18,757 nt of DNA. Origin: Clostridiaceae bacterium. Its GTDB lineage: Bacteria > Bacillota > Clostridia > DSM-8532. The DNA lies in contig JANYKF010000037.1 of the NCBI GenBank assembly GCA_025361665.1, forward strand, positions 1 through 18,757, in the 5' to 3' direction. The notes under the pieces are model-generated. The model saw only the letters and a program-made list of their open reading frames with translations. It had not been told where the DNA came from and did no database searches. Made by a program: the position numbers and the translations under genes. Positions 1 through 6,569 of the stretch are shown piece by piece (position 1 is the first letter of the stretch; each line of letters begins with the position of its first letter).

Positions 1-1413
1 CGCGCCTTGACGCCATGGATGGAGGAAGCGGGAAATATCCATGCGGTTGGTCTGACCGCGCAGGTTGGCACCTATCTGCTGCAGGACACCTCAACAACCG
101 GAAGCGGGTTCACCGTCACAAGCTGGAGAAAAGGATGCGGGGAGAAACAACTTGTCGTGGCTAAGCGCAGGTTCTCCGAATCATTCTTCAACGAGCATAT
201 TTCCATGAACCACCCAAAGCTGGCTTCCTATCCGATTCCCCGGATTCTCCATTTTCAGGAGGAACTGCCGGATGCGTGGGAAAGAGCTGAAAAACTGCTT
301 CAGCCCAAGGATTACCTCTATTTCAGGCTGACAGGAACCTATGCTTCCGACCCGTTCAGCTGGAGAGGCCTTGCCAATCTGGCCGATTGCACTTTCCATG
401 AGGAACTTCTGAACCATATCGGTGTATCAAGTGAAATGCTGCCTTCCCTTTACGGACCCGGCGAGGCGCCGGGTTGCCTGCTGCAGGTTGTTGCGGATGA
501 ACTGGGACTCCCCCGCGGGATACCGGTCTTCCTCGGCTGCAACGATTTCTTTTCCTCCCTGCTGGGCATGGGAGTCATAAAGAATGGCCAATGCTTCGAT
601 GTGACCGGCACCTCCGAGCATGTCGGCATGATAAGAAATGCGGCAGTCAGGAAAGCTGAGCAAATAAAGACTGCGGCATCCGGAAAAGATACCCCCATCA
701 TGAATGCGGTGACGAAGGAAGATAACCTCATCTTCGGCCCCTATCTGAGGAGCTCCGTGCAATACGGCGTCACAGCCAACAGCGGGACTTCCATGAGTTG
801 GGCGTTCAAGACCTTCGGCCGGGATCCGGAAAGGGTCAACTTTGATAACAGACCTGAAGGTCATGGGAATCCCCCGCCTCCCATTTTTCTGCCCTACCTG
901 CAGGGTGAGAGGGCCCCGATCTGGGATGCGAAGGCAAGGGGTGTTTTCTTTGGGTTGTCGGGGGATCACCAGTCAAAGGACCTTGCTTATTCTGTTCTGG
1001 AAGGCGTTGTATTCAGCCTGTATCACATATGGACTTTGATGTCCGGCGAAAGAACATTGATTTCCGCCGAAGTTGGGACAGAGGTTCGGGTTGGCGGCGG
1101 TGCGGCTTTTGATGACGAACTCAACCAAATGAAATCCAGCCTCTTTCAAATCCCGTTCAGCGTGATGCGGGAAAAGGAAAGCGGAGCTTTGGGCGCAGCC
1201 ATGTTCGCCGCCATTGGAACCGGCTGGTTTTCTTCCTATGACGAAGCCATTGATGGCTGGGTGAAGGTAGATCACATCATTGAACCGGATGCAAAGCTTG
1301 GCAAAATCCTCAGGTCCAGATTCGAAATCTACAAGGACCTGTACCCCGCACTCAAGGAGTCATTCAGCAAGTGGGCCGATATGGAAGGACGGTTGCTTCA
1401 TGGCTTTTGCTGA
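1..1413 (+). CDS. FGGY-family carbohydrate kinase (5' end outside window)
   Basis: Probable cytoplasmic sugar or polyol kinase that transfers phosphate from ATP. The reading frame is open from base 1, so about 470 residues are visible and roughly the first 60-70 of a normal ~500-residue FGGY kinase are missing. Seen directly: the early block AVGLTAQVG, the catalytic-Asp region FLGCNDFFSSLLG, the phosphate-binding VTGTSEH, the block GERAPIWDAKARGVFFG followed by LEGVVFSLYH, and the C-terminal ATP-binding block RVGGGAAFDDELNQMKSSL with ESGALGAAMFA. These fit the xylulokinase/glycerol kinase superfamily; the substrate cannot be read from them. The stop codon (1411-1413) lies inside the first unit of a 34-bp tandem repeat, and two mannitol-1-phosphate dehydrogenase-like genes follow on the same strand. 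The kinase therefore probably acts in a polyol or ketose pathway with them. Confidence 0.9.
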   Translation, partial: RALTPWMEEAGNIHAVGLTAQVGTYLLQDTSTTGSGFTVTSWRKGCGEKQLVVAKRRFSESFFNEHISMNHPKLASYPIPRILHFQEELPDAWERAEKLLQPKDYLYFRLTGTYASDPFSWRGLANLADCTFHEELLNHIGVSSEMLPSLYGPGEAPGCLLQVVADELGLPRGIPVFLGCNDFFSSLLGMGVIKNGQCFDVTGTSEHVGMIRNAAVRKAEQIKTAASGKDTPIMNAVTKEDNLIFGPYLRSSVQYGVTANSGTSMSWAFKTFGRDPERVNFDNRPEGHGNPPPPIFLPYLQGERAPIWDAKARGVFFGLSGDHQSKDLAYSVLEGVVFSLYHIWTLMSGERTLISAEVGTEVRVGGGAAFDDELNQMKSSLFQIPFSVMREKESGALGAAMFAAIGTGWFSSYDEAIDGWVKVDHIIEPDAKLGKILRSRFEIYKDLYPALKESFSKWADMEGRLLHGFC

Positions 1414-1530
1414 CATCGAAGGAGGGTCGTTTCATAACTTTTGCTGACATCGAAGGAGGGTCGTTTCATAACTATTGCTGACATCGAAGGAGGGTCGTTT
1501 CATAACTTTTGCTGACATCGAAGGAGGGTC
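1407..1530 (+). repeat. 34-bp tandem repeat, 3.6 copies, each carrying a Shine-Dalgarno sequence
   Basis: Units start at 1407, 1441, 1475 and 1509. The first three are full length with a single mismatch at the end of the second, and the fourth stops after 22 bases. Each unit contains TGACATCGAAGGAGGGTC, so a perfect AAGGAGG occurs four times. Only the last is followed at 8 nt by a start codon (ATG 1536). The kinase stop TGA lies in unit 1. The 12 bases before unit 1 also partly match the repeat. There are no spacers, so this is not a CRISPR array. Confidence 0.95.
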
Positions 1531-1535
1531 TGTCC

Positions 1536-2723
1536 ATGGCATATAGCGTGATTTTTGGCGCCGGCAAGATAGCAAGGGGTTTCATTGCCCATCTCCTGGC
1601 CTTGAGCCATGAAGACTTCGTCTTTGTGGAGAAGGCGCAGGAACTGGTTGATCTGCTCAATGACAGAAAACAGTACACGATCAACATCCTGGGTGCTCCT
1701 GAAAAAAACATGCTGGTTTCAGGCGTGAAGGCGCTTTCCTATGCGGACCGCGACATGATCTCCTCTGCAATCTCGAAAGCATCCATCCTGTTCACGGCTG
1801 TCGGGGGCAAAAACCTGCCCGAAATCGTCCCGGCTCTGGTGAAAGGCATCACAGCAAGGTTTGAGGCGGGAAACGACAACCCGCTGAACATCATCACCTG
1901 CGAAAACTGGAAACAGCCGGCTGAACTCTTGAGGAAGGCGATCCTGCTGGACTTGAACGCCGGATGCCATGAACAGTTTGACAAGCTTGTGGGAATTTCG
2001 GAGGCCGTCGTGATGCGTTCCGCCATCGAAGCAGGAGCCGAAGCCCTGAAAGCGGATCCGCTGGTCGTCAATGTGCAGGATTACTGGATTCTCCCGGTCG
2101 ATGCCTCGGGAATCAAAGGCGAACTTCCGGAGATCGAGGGCATCAAGTTGATTGAGGCATTCGAGGGATTTCTGGAGCGGAAATTCTACACCTATAATGC
2201 CGCGAACGGTACCGTGTCCTATCTGGGATACCTCAGGGGTCATTTCTTGATATCAGAGGCCGCATCGGATCCGGATATTCTAGAAATCCTGTCGGGCGTT
2301 TATCTGGAAACAGGAACTGCACTTGCGAAGAAATTCAATATAAAGCTGGAGGACCAGTTGGCATTCGGAAAGACTTCCCTGGCGAAGCTGCAGGACCGCA
2401 CCATCGTGGACACCATTGAAAGAAATGCCAGAGATCCGGTGAGGAAACTTGGTCCGCAGGACAGGCTGATTGGACCGGCAAGGCTGGTACTGGAAAACGG
2501 AGGGATCCCGGCTTGCCTTTCGCTGGCGATAGCCGCCGCGATCCATTATGATGAGCCAACAGATGGGATTGCGCTTGAACTCAAGCATATGAGGGAGGAA
2601 AAAGGCATTGATTTCATTCTTGAAAACATCTGCAAGATGGACTCGGAAGAGGAATTGGCCGCATTGGTAAAGAAAAGCATCCTGCAATTGAAGAACATGG
2701 GCTGGATCAAGGAGGAATCATGA
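1536..2723 (+). CDS. Mannitol-1-phosphate 5-dehydrogenase-family protein, paralogue A
   Basis: A 395-residue NAD(P)-dependent dehydrogenase of the polyol-specific long-chain family, close in length to MtlD (~380). An N-terminal Rossmann motif GAGKIARGF is at residues 8-16. The block CEN at 122-124 corresponds to the active-site Asn region. The catalytic stretch RKFYTYNAAN has Lys216 and Asn221 but Asn224 where the family has His. The family block RKLGPQDRLIGP is at 303-314. The start at 1536 was chosen because AAGGAGG lies 8 nt before it and the Rossmann fold begins at once; upstream in-frame TTG 1509 is inside the repeat. The stop overlaps an ATG (ATGA, 2720-2723) that opens a mini-ORF before paralogue B. 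It likely oxidises a polyol phosphate or reduces a ketose phosphate; the true substrate is unknown. Confidence 0.88.
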   Translation: MAYSVIFGAGKIARGFIAHLLALSHEDFVFVEKAQELVDLLNDRKQYTINILGAPEKNMLVSGVKALSYADRDMISSAISKASILFTAVGGKNLPEIVPALVKGITARFEAGNDNPLNIITCENWKQPAELLRKAILLDLNAGCHEQFDKLVGISEAVVMRSAIEAGAEALKADPLVVNVQDYWILPVDASGIKGELPEIEGIKLIEAFEGFLERKFYTYNAANGTVSYLGYLRGHFLISEAASDPDILEILSGVYLETGTALAKKFNIKLEDQLAFGKTSLAKLQDRTIVDTIERNARDPVRKLGPQDRLIGPARLVLENGGIPACLSLAIAAAIHYDEPTDGIALELKHMREEKGIDFILENICKMDSEEELAALVKKSILQLKNMGWIKEES

Positions 2724-2824
2724 CGGACAAGATCGGAATCGCCGTCATCGGGGCAATAGATGAATAGAGATTGGAAAAAGGAGGAATCATGACGGACAAC
2801 ATTGGAATCGCCGTCATCGGTGCT
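2709..2824 (+). repeat. Duplicated ribosome binding site and gene start (69-bp offset)
   Basis: Bases 2709-2754 and 2778-2823 match at 43 of 46 positions. Each copy holds AAGGAGGAATC followed by ATG and the first codons of the downstream dehydrogenase. The offset of 69 bp is a multiple of three, so both ATGs (2720 and 2789) are in one frame, separated by a TAG at 2765. This looks like an in-frame 5' duplication of paralogue B later closed by a stop codon. Confidence 0.9.
2720..2767 (+). CDS. 15-codon mini-ORF left by the duplicated start of paralogue B
   Basis: ATG 2720 has an AAGGAGG four bases upstream and overlaps the stop of paralogue A (ATGA). It reads MTDKIGIAVIGAIDE and ends at TAG 2765-2767, 21 bases before the real start at 2789. 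The first 11 residues nearly match the N-terminus of paralogue B. It is probably translated because the start signals are intact, but a stable function for the peptide is not suggested. It could pass terminating ribosomes on to the downstream start. Confidence 0.5.
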   Translation: MTDKIGIAVIGAIDE

Positions 2825-4066
2825 GGCAAGACCGGACGGGGATTCATCGGGAGGCTGATCCAGGAAAGCGGTCTCGGATTCTACATGATTGACAGGAATC
2901 GTGAACTGATTGATCAGCTTCGCGAGGCCGGCCGTTACGAGGTCGGATTCTTCGGTGCCACCAGGGAACCTGTGCGAGTGACGGATTATGTCGCAACGCA
3001 TGCTGATGACCCGCGTCTTGACGACATCCTCAAGGATGTCCGCCTGATTTTCATTTCCGTGGGCGGGACCCATATCACAGAAGTCGCGCAATGGCTGGCA
3101 CATCGATATTCGACTCGTATATCCGATGGGATCGGGAGAAGCAGCATTGGCGAAGGGATTGATGCAAGCAGCATTGGTGATGCGGTCGGGAAATGCGACA
3201 CAGATGAAAAGACCGGAGAATGCAGCGTCATACTGTGTGAAAATGCAAGTAACCCTGCCTTGGTTTTCAAGCAGGCTTTTCTGGCCGCGCTGAAAGAGGA
3301 AGAACGATCGAAAGCCGGGATGCTGTTCGGCTTTTCCGAAGCCACCGTATTCTGTACGACAATCGAACACAATCGGAACCAATTGGATATCCAAACAAAA
3401 GATAATCGCTTCCAGTTGGATATCCAATCCGAAGACCATCCCAACCTGCAGTGCAGTGCGGAAACCTTGAAATCCAATCTGCCGAGTATAAAAGGCCTGA
3501 TGCCGATAAAAGATTTCGAGAATTTCCTGATCCGCAAGATATACACCTACAACGCGGCCAGCGCCGCGATCTCCTATTTGGGCTGGCTGAAGGGATACAG
3601 TGTCTATTCGTATGCGGCAAATGATCCGGAGATCCTGCTCCTGCTGGATCAATTGTACCTGGAGGTCGGAAAGGCGATGTGCGCGGAATATGGGTACGAA
3701 GCGGAGGAACAGCGCGAATTCGCCGCCCGTTCCCTCGTGAAATTCCGCAATCGGACAATTCAGGACACCATCGCGCGGAATACCCGGGAACCTCATCGGA
3801 AACTTGCTTTCAACGAACGCATCATCGGGCCGGCACTCCTGATTCAAAAGTACGGAGGAGATGTCGGACCTCTTGCGACGACAGCGGCTGCTGCATTGCT
3901 TTACGAAGACGCGAACGACCTCGAATGGAACACGCTGCAAAAAGAAAACAGTCCTGCCGGAATTCTTGAAAAGGTATCCGGTTTGCTTCAGGCTTCGGAA
4001 CTCACGATGCTAATCATGGACAAGTATGAAGAATTGAAGAAAAGGAAACGGAACAGCCCAGTGTAA
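2789..4066 (+). CDS. Mannitol-1-phosphate 5-dehydrogenase-family protein, paralogue B
   Basis: A 425-residue paralogue of the gene just upstream, of the same polyol-specific long-chain dehydrogenase family. The Rossmann motif is GAGKTGRGF at residues 12-20. The CEN block is at 150-152. The catalytic stretch RKIYTYNAAS has Lys250 and Asn255 but Ser258 in place of the family His. The C-terminal family block is RKLAFNERIIGP. It is about 30 residues longer than paralogue A, and two tandem duplications (9 and 11 residues) explain 20 of them. ATG 2789 was chosen over TTG 2771 because an AAGGAGG lies just before it. The pair probably arose by gene duplication and could be two enzymes for different isomers, or two subunits of one complex; the sequence does not decide this. 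Confidence 0.86.
   Translation: MTDNIGIAVIGAGKTGRGFIGRLIQESGLGFYMIDRNRELIDQLREAGRYEVGFFGATREPVRVTDYVATHADDPRLDDILKDVRLIFISVGGTHITEVAQWLAHRYSTRISDGIGRSSIGEGIDASSIGDAVGKCDTDEKTGECSVILCENASNPALVFKQAFLAALKEEERSKAGMLFGFSEATVFCTTIEHNRNQLDIQTKDNRFQLDIQSEDHPNLQCSAETLKSNLPSIKGLMPIKDFENFLIRKIYTYNAASAAISYLGWLKGYSVYSYAANDPEILLLLDQLYLEVGKAMCAEYGYEAEEQREFAARSLVKFRNRTIQDTIARNTREPHRKLAFNERIIGPALLIQKYGGDVGPLATTAAAALLYEDANDLEWNTLQKENSPAGILEKVSGLLQASELTMLIMDKYEELKKRKRNSPV
3128..3181 (+). repeat. 27-bp in-frame tandem duplication in paralogue B
   Basis: Two adjacent 27-bp units (3128-3154 and 3155-3181) encode GIGRSSIGE and GIDASSIGD. They form a Gly/Ser-rich insert in the Rossmann domain that paralogue A lacks. 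The units have diverged by several substitutions, so the duplication is not very recent. Confidence 0.85.
3371..3436 (+). repeat. 33-bp in-frame tandem duplication in paralogue B
   Basis: Two adjacent 33-bp units (3371-3403 and 3404-3436) encode NRNQLDIQTKD and NRFQLDIQSED. They lie between the Rossmann domain and the catalytic Lys block, where paralogue A has a different sequence. The core TTGGATATCCAA is identical in both units. Confidence 0.9.
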
Positions 4067-4104
4067 AAGCAGTTCCGCATTCTACCGGCATCAAAGAGAT
4101 CCTT

Positions 4105-4814
4105 TCACAATTCCAAAACCATCAGTCGCGCGTTGAGCTCCTTTGGCCCATGGCCCTCAGCCAGGGCTTCGGACAGCTGCCTTCTGAGTTCCGGATGAAC
4201 CTTATCTTTCCACCAGGGCAGACGATCACCATTCTCTTCCAGGGCGACAGTCGTGAATCCTTCGTCTCGGTAAGCAGTCCAGGGCAGGCTTCCCATCCAG
4301 ACATTGTAAGCGGGCAGGATGCGCGTTCCTCCGTGTGCCAGGATAGCTGCGTACTCGTGCGTCTCCCTGGCCCAGTCGATGATGGCGTGCAAAAGCGCTT
4401 TTCCGGTTCCCCTGCGGAAATAGCGCGGATCTTCGTCGAAACATCCGGGCAGCAGGCCTACATGAAAGCAGGAAAGGACAAGGACCGGCATTCCGTACGA
4501 CATTCCGCTTTCCTTTGCCGCCAACAGGGGCCAGCCGAGTGGACAGTCCAGCAGACGGTTTCGGGCGTAATCCGGGAAAAGGCTGTCATCCAATCCGGCA
4601 GCGCAACCCGATAGCAGTGCAGTTGCGCAATGCACCGGCCGTCTGTGTCCCAGGCCCCGAATCCGAGGATCCCCTGTTGCCGGAGGATGTCGAGTTGGAC
4701 TTCGCGGCTGTCCCAGCACTTGCTGCTGACGCCATCGATTTCCTTCTCGGAAATGGGCAGGATATGAAATTGAAATGCGGGATGGGTGGGATTGCTTTGA
4801 TCGGATGTATTCAT
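4105..4814 (-). pseudogene. GNAT-family acetyltransferase broken by a one-base frameshift
   Basis: Two overlapping frames together make one ~236-residue protein. The 5' frame starts at ATG 4814 with GGAGG seven bases upstream and reads MNTSDQ... to ...HCYRVALPDW. The remaining part, DDSLFPDYARNRLLDCPLGW to the stop at 4105, is in the next frame. The switch fits loss of one G from a GGG run at 4590/4591, which would restore DW-DDSLFPD. The 3' frame has the GNAT acetyl-CoA motif RRGTGKALLHAIIDW preceded by the strand VLSCFHVGLLPG, and ends in a 30-40 residue charged tail. Homopolymer loss could be a real mutation or a sequencing error. If intact, it would be a cytosolic N-acetyltransferase of unknown substrate. 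The stop of a second GNAT fragment lies 22 bases upstream. Confidence 0.75.
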
Positions 4815-4836
4815 TGCGGTTGCCTCCTTCAATATG

Positions 4837-5025
4837 TCACGGGAGCCAATAATACTCCATGACTGATTTTGCTTCAAACCCGCATTGCTTATACAGGGAC
4901 AGTGCGGTTTCGTTCGTGCAGGATACATCCAGTTCCACTTTCGATATGCCCCGTCTGCATATGATCAGAAGGGTTTCGAGAAGGGCCGCTTTTCCAAGGC
5001 CTTTTCCCCGGTACTCGGGCACCAA
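4837..5025 (-). pseudogene. 3' fragment of a second GNAT acetyltransferase
   Basis: This 62-codon frame encodes only the C-terminal half of a GNAT domain. It opens directly with the acetyl-CoA-binding motif VPEYRGKGLGKAALLETLL, followed by VELDVSCTNETALSLYKQCGF, which is the typical end of the fold. The N-terminal ~80-100 residues are absent. Immediately upstream, the DNA reads in another frame as the second iron-sulfur motif of the EFR1-like gene, so both genes appear to have been cut by one deletion with its junction near 5014-5025. It is unlikely to be functional. TTG 5025 is only the first possible start codon in the surviving frame. Confidence 0.75.
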
Positions 5026-5750
5026 TCATAGCAGGCAAGGCAGTTTTCACATCGGTTCAACCATATGGGCCTGCCATTCGCGATATTGATGTTGCGAACC
5101 GGGCAGACATTTGCACAGATGCGACACCCATTGCATGCATCTGAAACGGTGAAGCTTTTATCCGCCAGATGGACAAGCATGTCAAAATCAGTCTCCGGTG
5201 ATGCATTGGAATACTTGAGCATCCCTTTTTTGTAGAGAGGTTTGAAAGCCTCGTGCATCAGGCATAATATCGGTTTCATCAACACGCCGGGATAATGTTT
5301 TCCGGTTTTTCTGTCCTTTGCATCGTCTGCAATCCTTTCCATTTTGCGGAGGGCATGATCCAGCGTGGCATCATTGTTTTCCCATGGCTTGCGAAAAGCA
5401 TTTTGGGGCATATGAACCCCGTAGGAAGCCGAAAGGATTCCGCCCCGGGCTTCGAGGATTTGACTCATTGTCTTGAAAGATGACCCGGCACCACCACCAT
5501 AAGTTGCCACGGCAAATATGTATTTGCCCTTTATCTTTTCCAGGTGGCCTAGGAATTTTTTCACAACGACTGGCAAATCACCATAATACACCGGGAATAC
5601 AATCCCGATTGCATCCGCATCTGTTTCGATTCCGGACTCATTGACAAGCGCAGCAACAGGCTTGAGCTTTGCGCCAAGCCTGTTTGCCAGATGATGAGCC
5701 GCATACAGCGTGTTTCCCGTCCCTGAGAAATAATAGATGTCCGTCTTCAT
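4965..5750 (-). CDS. EFR1-type flavodoxin/4Fe-4S ferredoxin fusion protein, 3' end altered
   Basis: A 261-residue predicted cytosolic electron carrier or redox enzyme. The N-terminus has a flavodoxin-like FMN phosphate-binding loop SGTGNT (9-14). The C-terminus has two 4Fe-4S motifs: Cys206, 209, 212, 216 (CNGCRICANVCP) and Cys234, 237, 240, 244 (CENCLACYDWCP). This order is that of EFR1-family proteins, common in anaerobic Clostridia. After the last Cys-Pro the frame reads 16 residues (STGEKALEKRPFSKPF) that are an out-of-frame copy of a GNAT gene, so the natural tail is lost. All eight cluster cysteines remain, so it may still work. ATG 5750 has only a weak AGAGG six bases upstream, with stronger AGGA motifs farther up in a 15-bp repeat. 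Confidence 0.85.
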   Translation of the reverse strand: MKTDIYYFSGTGNTLYAAHHLANRLGAKLKPVAALVNESGIETDADAIGIVFPVYYGDLPVVVKKFLGHLEKIKGKYIFAVATYGGGAGSSFKTMSQILEARGGILSASYGVHMPQNAFRKPWENNDATLDHALRKMERIADDAKDRKTGKHYPGVLMKPILCLMHEAFKPLYKKGMLKYSNASPETDFDMLVHLADKSFTVSDACNGCRICANVCPVRNINIANGRPIWLNRCENCLACYDWCPSTGEKALEKRPFSKPF

Positions 5751-5764
5751 GCGGCGCCTCTAGC

Positions 5765-5824
5765 TTTCCTCCCGGTTGATTTCCTCCCGGTTGATTTCCT
5801 ATCGGCTGATTTCCTTCCGGTTTC
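5765..5824 (-). repeat. 15-bp tandem repeat, four copies, in the EFR1 5' leader
   Basis: Units at 5765, 5780, 5795 and 5810; the first two are identical and the others are diverged. Read on the minus strand each has the form TCAACCGGGAGGAAA, so a purine-rich AGGA or GGAGG element occurs four times. All lie 15 or more bases before ATG 5750, too far for the usual Shine-Dalgarno spacing. They lie in the transcribed leader if the promoter at 5849-5854 is correct. Confidence 0.9.
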
Positions 5825-5845
5825 ATCATGCCTCAGCGGCATGAT
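5825..5845. promoter_or_regulatory. Perfect palindrome between EFR1-like gene and tag
   Basis: ATCATGCC (5825-5832) and GGCATGAT (5838-5845) form a perfect 8-bp inverted repeat around a 5-base centre. It overlaps the expected transcription start of the EFR1-like gene (-10 at 5849-5854), which fits a repressor operator. There is no T-run, so it is not a typical terminator. No regulator gene lies next to it. Confidence 0.5.
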
Positions 5846-5848
5846 ACA

Positions 5849-5880
5849 ATTATATCAAGATTTTTCCCGGTGCAAAAAGT
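5849..5880 (-). promoter_or_regulatory. Candidate sigma-A promoter for the EFR1-like gene
   Basis: On the minus strand a perfect TATAAT (5849-5854) is preceded by a TTTTGC/TTGCAC-type -35 about 15-17 bases away, in an A/T-rich stretch. The -35 is imperfect, so the call rests mainly on the -10 box and on its position about 100 bases before ATG 5750. Confidence 0.4.
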
Positions 5881-5939
5881 TGATTTTCATCTTTTCTTGC
5901 ATGTTTGCGGGGTAATAAGACTGATGATTGGAGTGCCGC

Positions 5940-6494
5940 ATGATGGAACGATGCAAATGGTGCCTTTCAGATCCGATCTATGTCAAATACCACGATGAGG
6001 AATGGGGCACGCCGGTTCATGAGGACCGGAAGCATTTTGAGTTTTTACTTCTGGAATCCGCCCAATCAGGCCTCAGTTGGATCACCATTCTGAGAAAAAG
6101 GGAGAATTACAGGAAAGCCTATGACGGGTTCAATGTGGAAAAAATCGCGTCATATGGCGAGGACAAGATTGAATCCCTTTTGAATGATGCCGGAATTATT
6201 AGAAACCGCAGGAAAATCGAGTCCTCCATCAACAATGCCCGCAGGTTTCTGGAAGTGCAGTCGGAGTTCGGCAGTTTCGATCGGTACATCTGGCGTTTTG
6301 TGGATGGACACCCGGTCGTGAATCATTACGACAGCATCTCCCAGCTGCCGGCCACTTCCGGATTGTCGGATGAAGTCGGCAGGGACCTGAAGAACCGTGG
6401 ATTCAGGCACCTGGGCTCCATCACCCTCTACTCGCACCTGCAGGCGACTGGCCTCATTGACGATCATGTAAACGGATGCTTTCGAAAAGGATGA
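5940..6494 (+). CDS. tag: DNA-3-methyladenine glycosylase I
   Basis: A base-excision repair enzyme that removes 3-methyladenine from alkylated DNA in the cytoplasm. It has 184 residues, nearly the length of E. coli Tag (187). The N-terminus MMERCKWCLSDPIYVKYHDEEWG matches the family: Cys5 and His18, with His176 and Cys180 in DDHVNGCF, are the four Zn-binding residues. The substrate-pocket block LESAQSGLSWITILRKRENYR is intact, with Glu39. ATG 5940 was chosen because GGAG lies six bases before it; ATG 5943 is nearly equivalent. It is divergent from the EFR1-like gene and convergent with yhaN, so it is probably transcribed alone. No clear promoter or terminator was seen for it; the 75 bases after its stop hold only weak inverted repeats. 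Confidence 0.95.
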   Translation: MMERCKWCLSDPIYVKYHDEEWGTPVHEDRKHFEFLLLESAQSGLSWITILRKRENYRKAYDGFNVEKIASYGEDKIESLLNDAGIIRNRRKIESSINNARRFLEVQSEFGSFDRYIWRFVDGHPVVNHYDSISQLPATSGLSDEVGRDLKNRGFRHLGSITLYSHLQATGLIDDHVNGCFRKG

Positions 6495-6569
6495 GGAAGG
6501 ATTCCCATGCCCGAAATCGTATTTTCGAACTTCCGTGCAAATTCCTGTGAAATCCCGGGCACATACCCG

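Noticed and set aside
1407..1530. Possible CRISPR array from the 34-bp repeats
   Set aside because: Units are directly adjacent with no spacers and contain a ribosome binding site; no cas gene is nearby.
2546..3940. A 464-codon open frame on the minus strand
   Set aside because: It lies antisense to both dehydrogenase paralogues, whose family motifs are clear, and its product has no recognisable domain and repeated low-complexity stretches.
5638..5829. Small minus-strand ORF starting MMKPEGNQP through the 15-bp repeats
   Set aside because: It opens only because the 15-bp unit is a multiple of three, then runs out of frame into the EFR1-like gene; it has no ribosome binding site of its own.
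6495..6569. Possible terminator between tag and yhaN
   Set aside because: Only 4-5 bp stems without a T-run on either strand were found.
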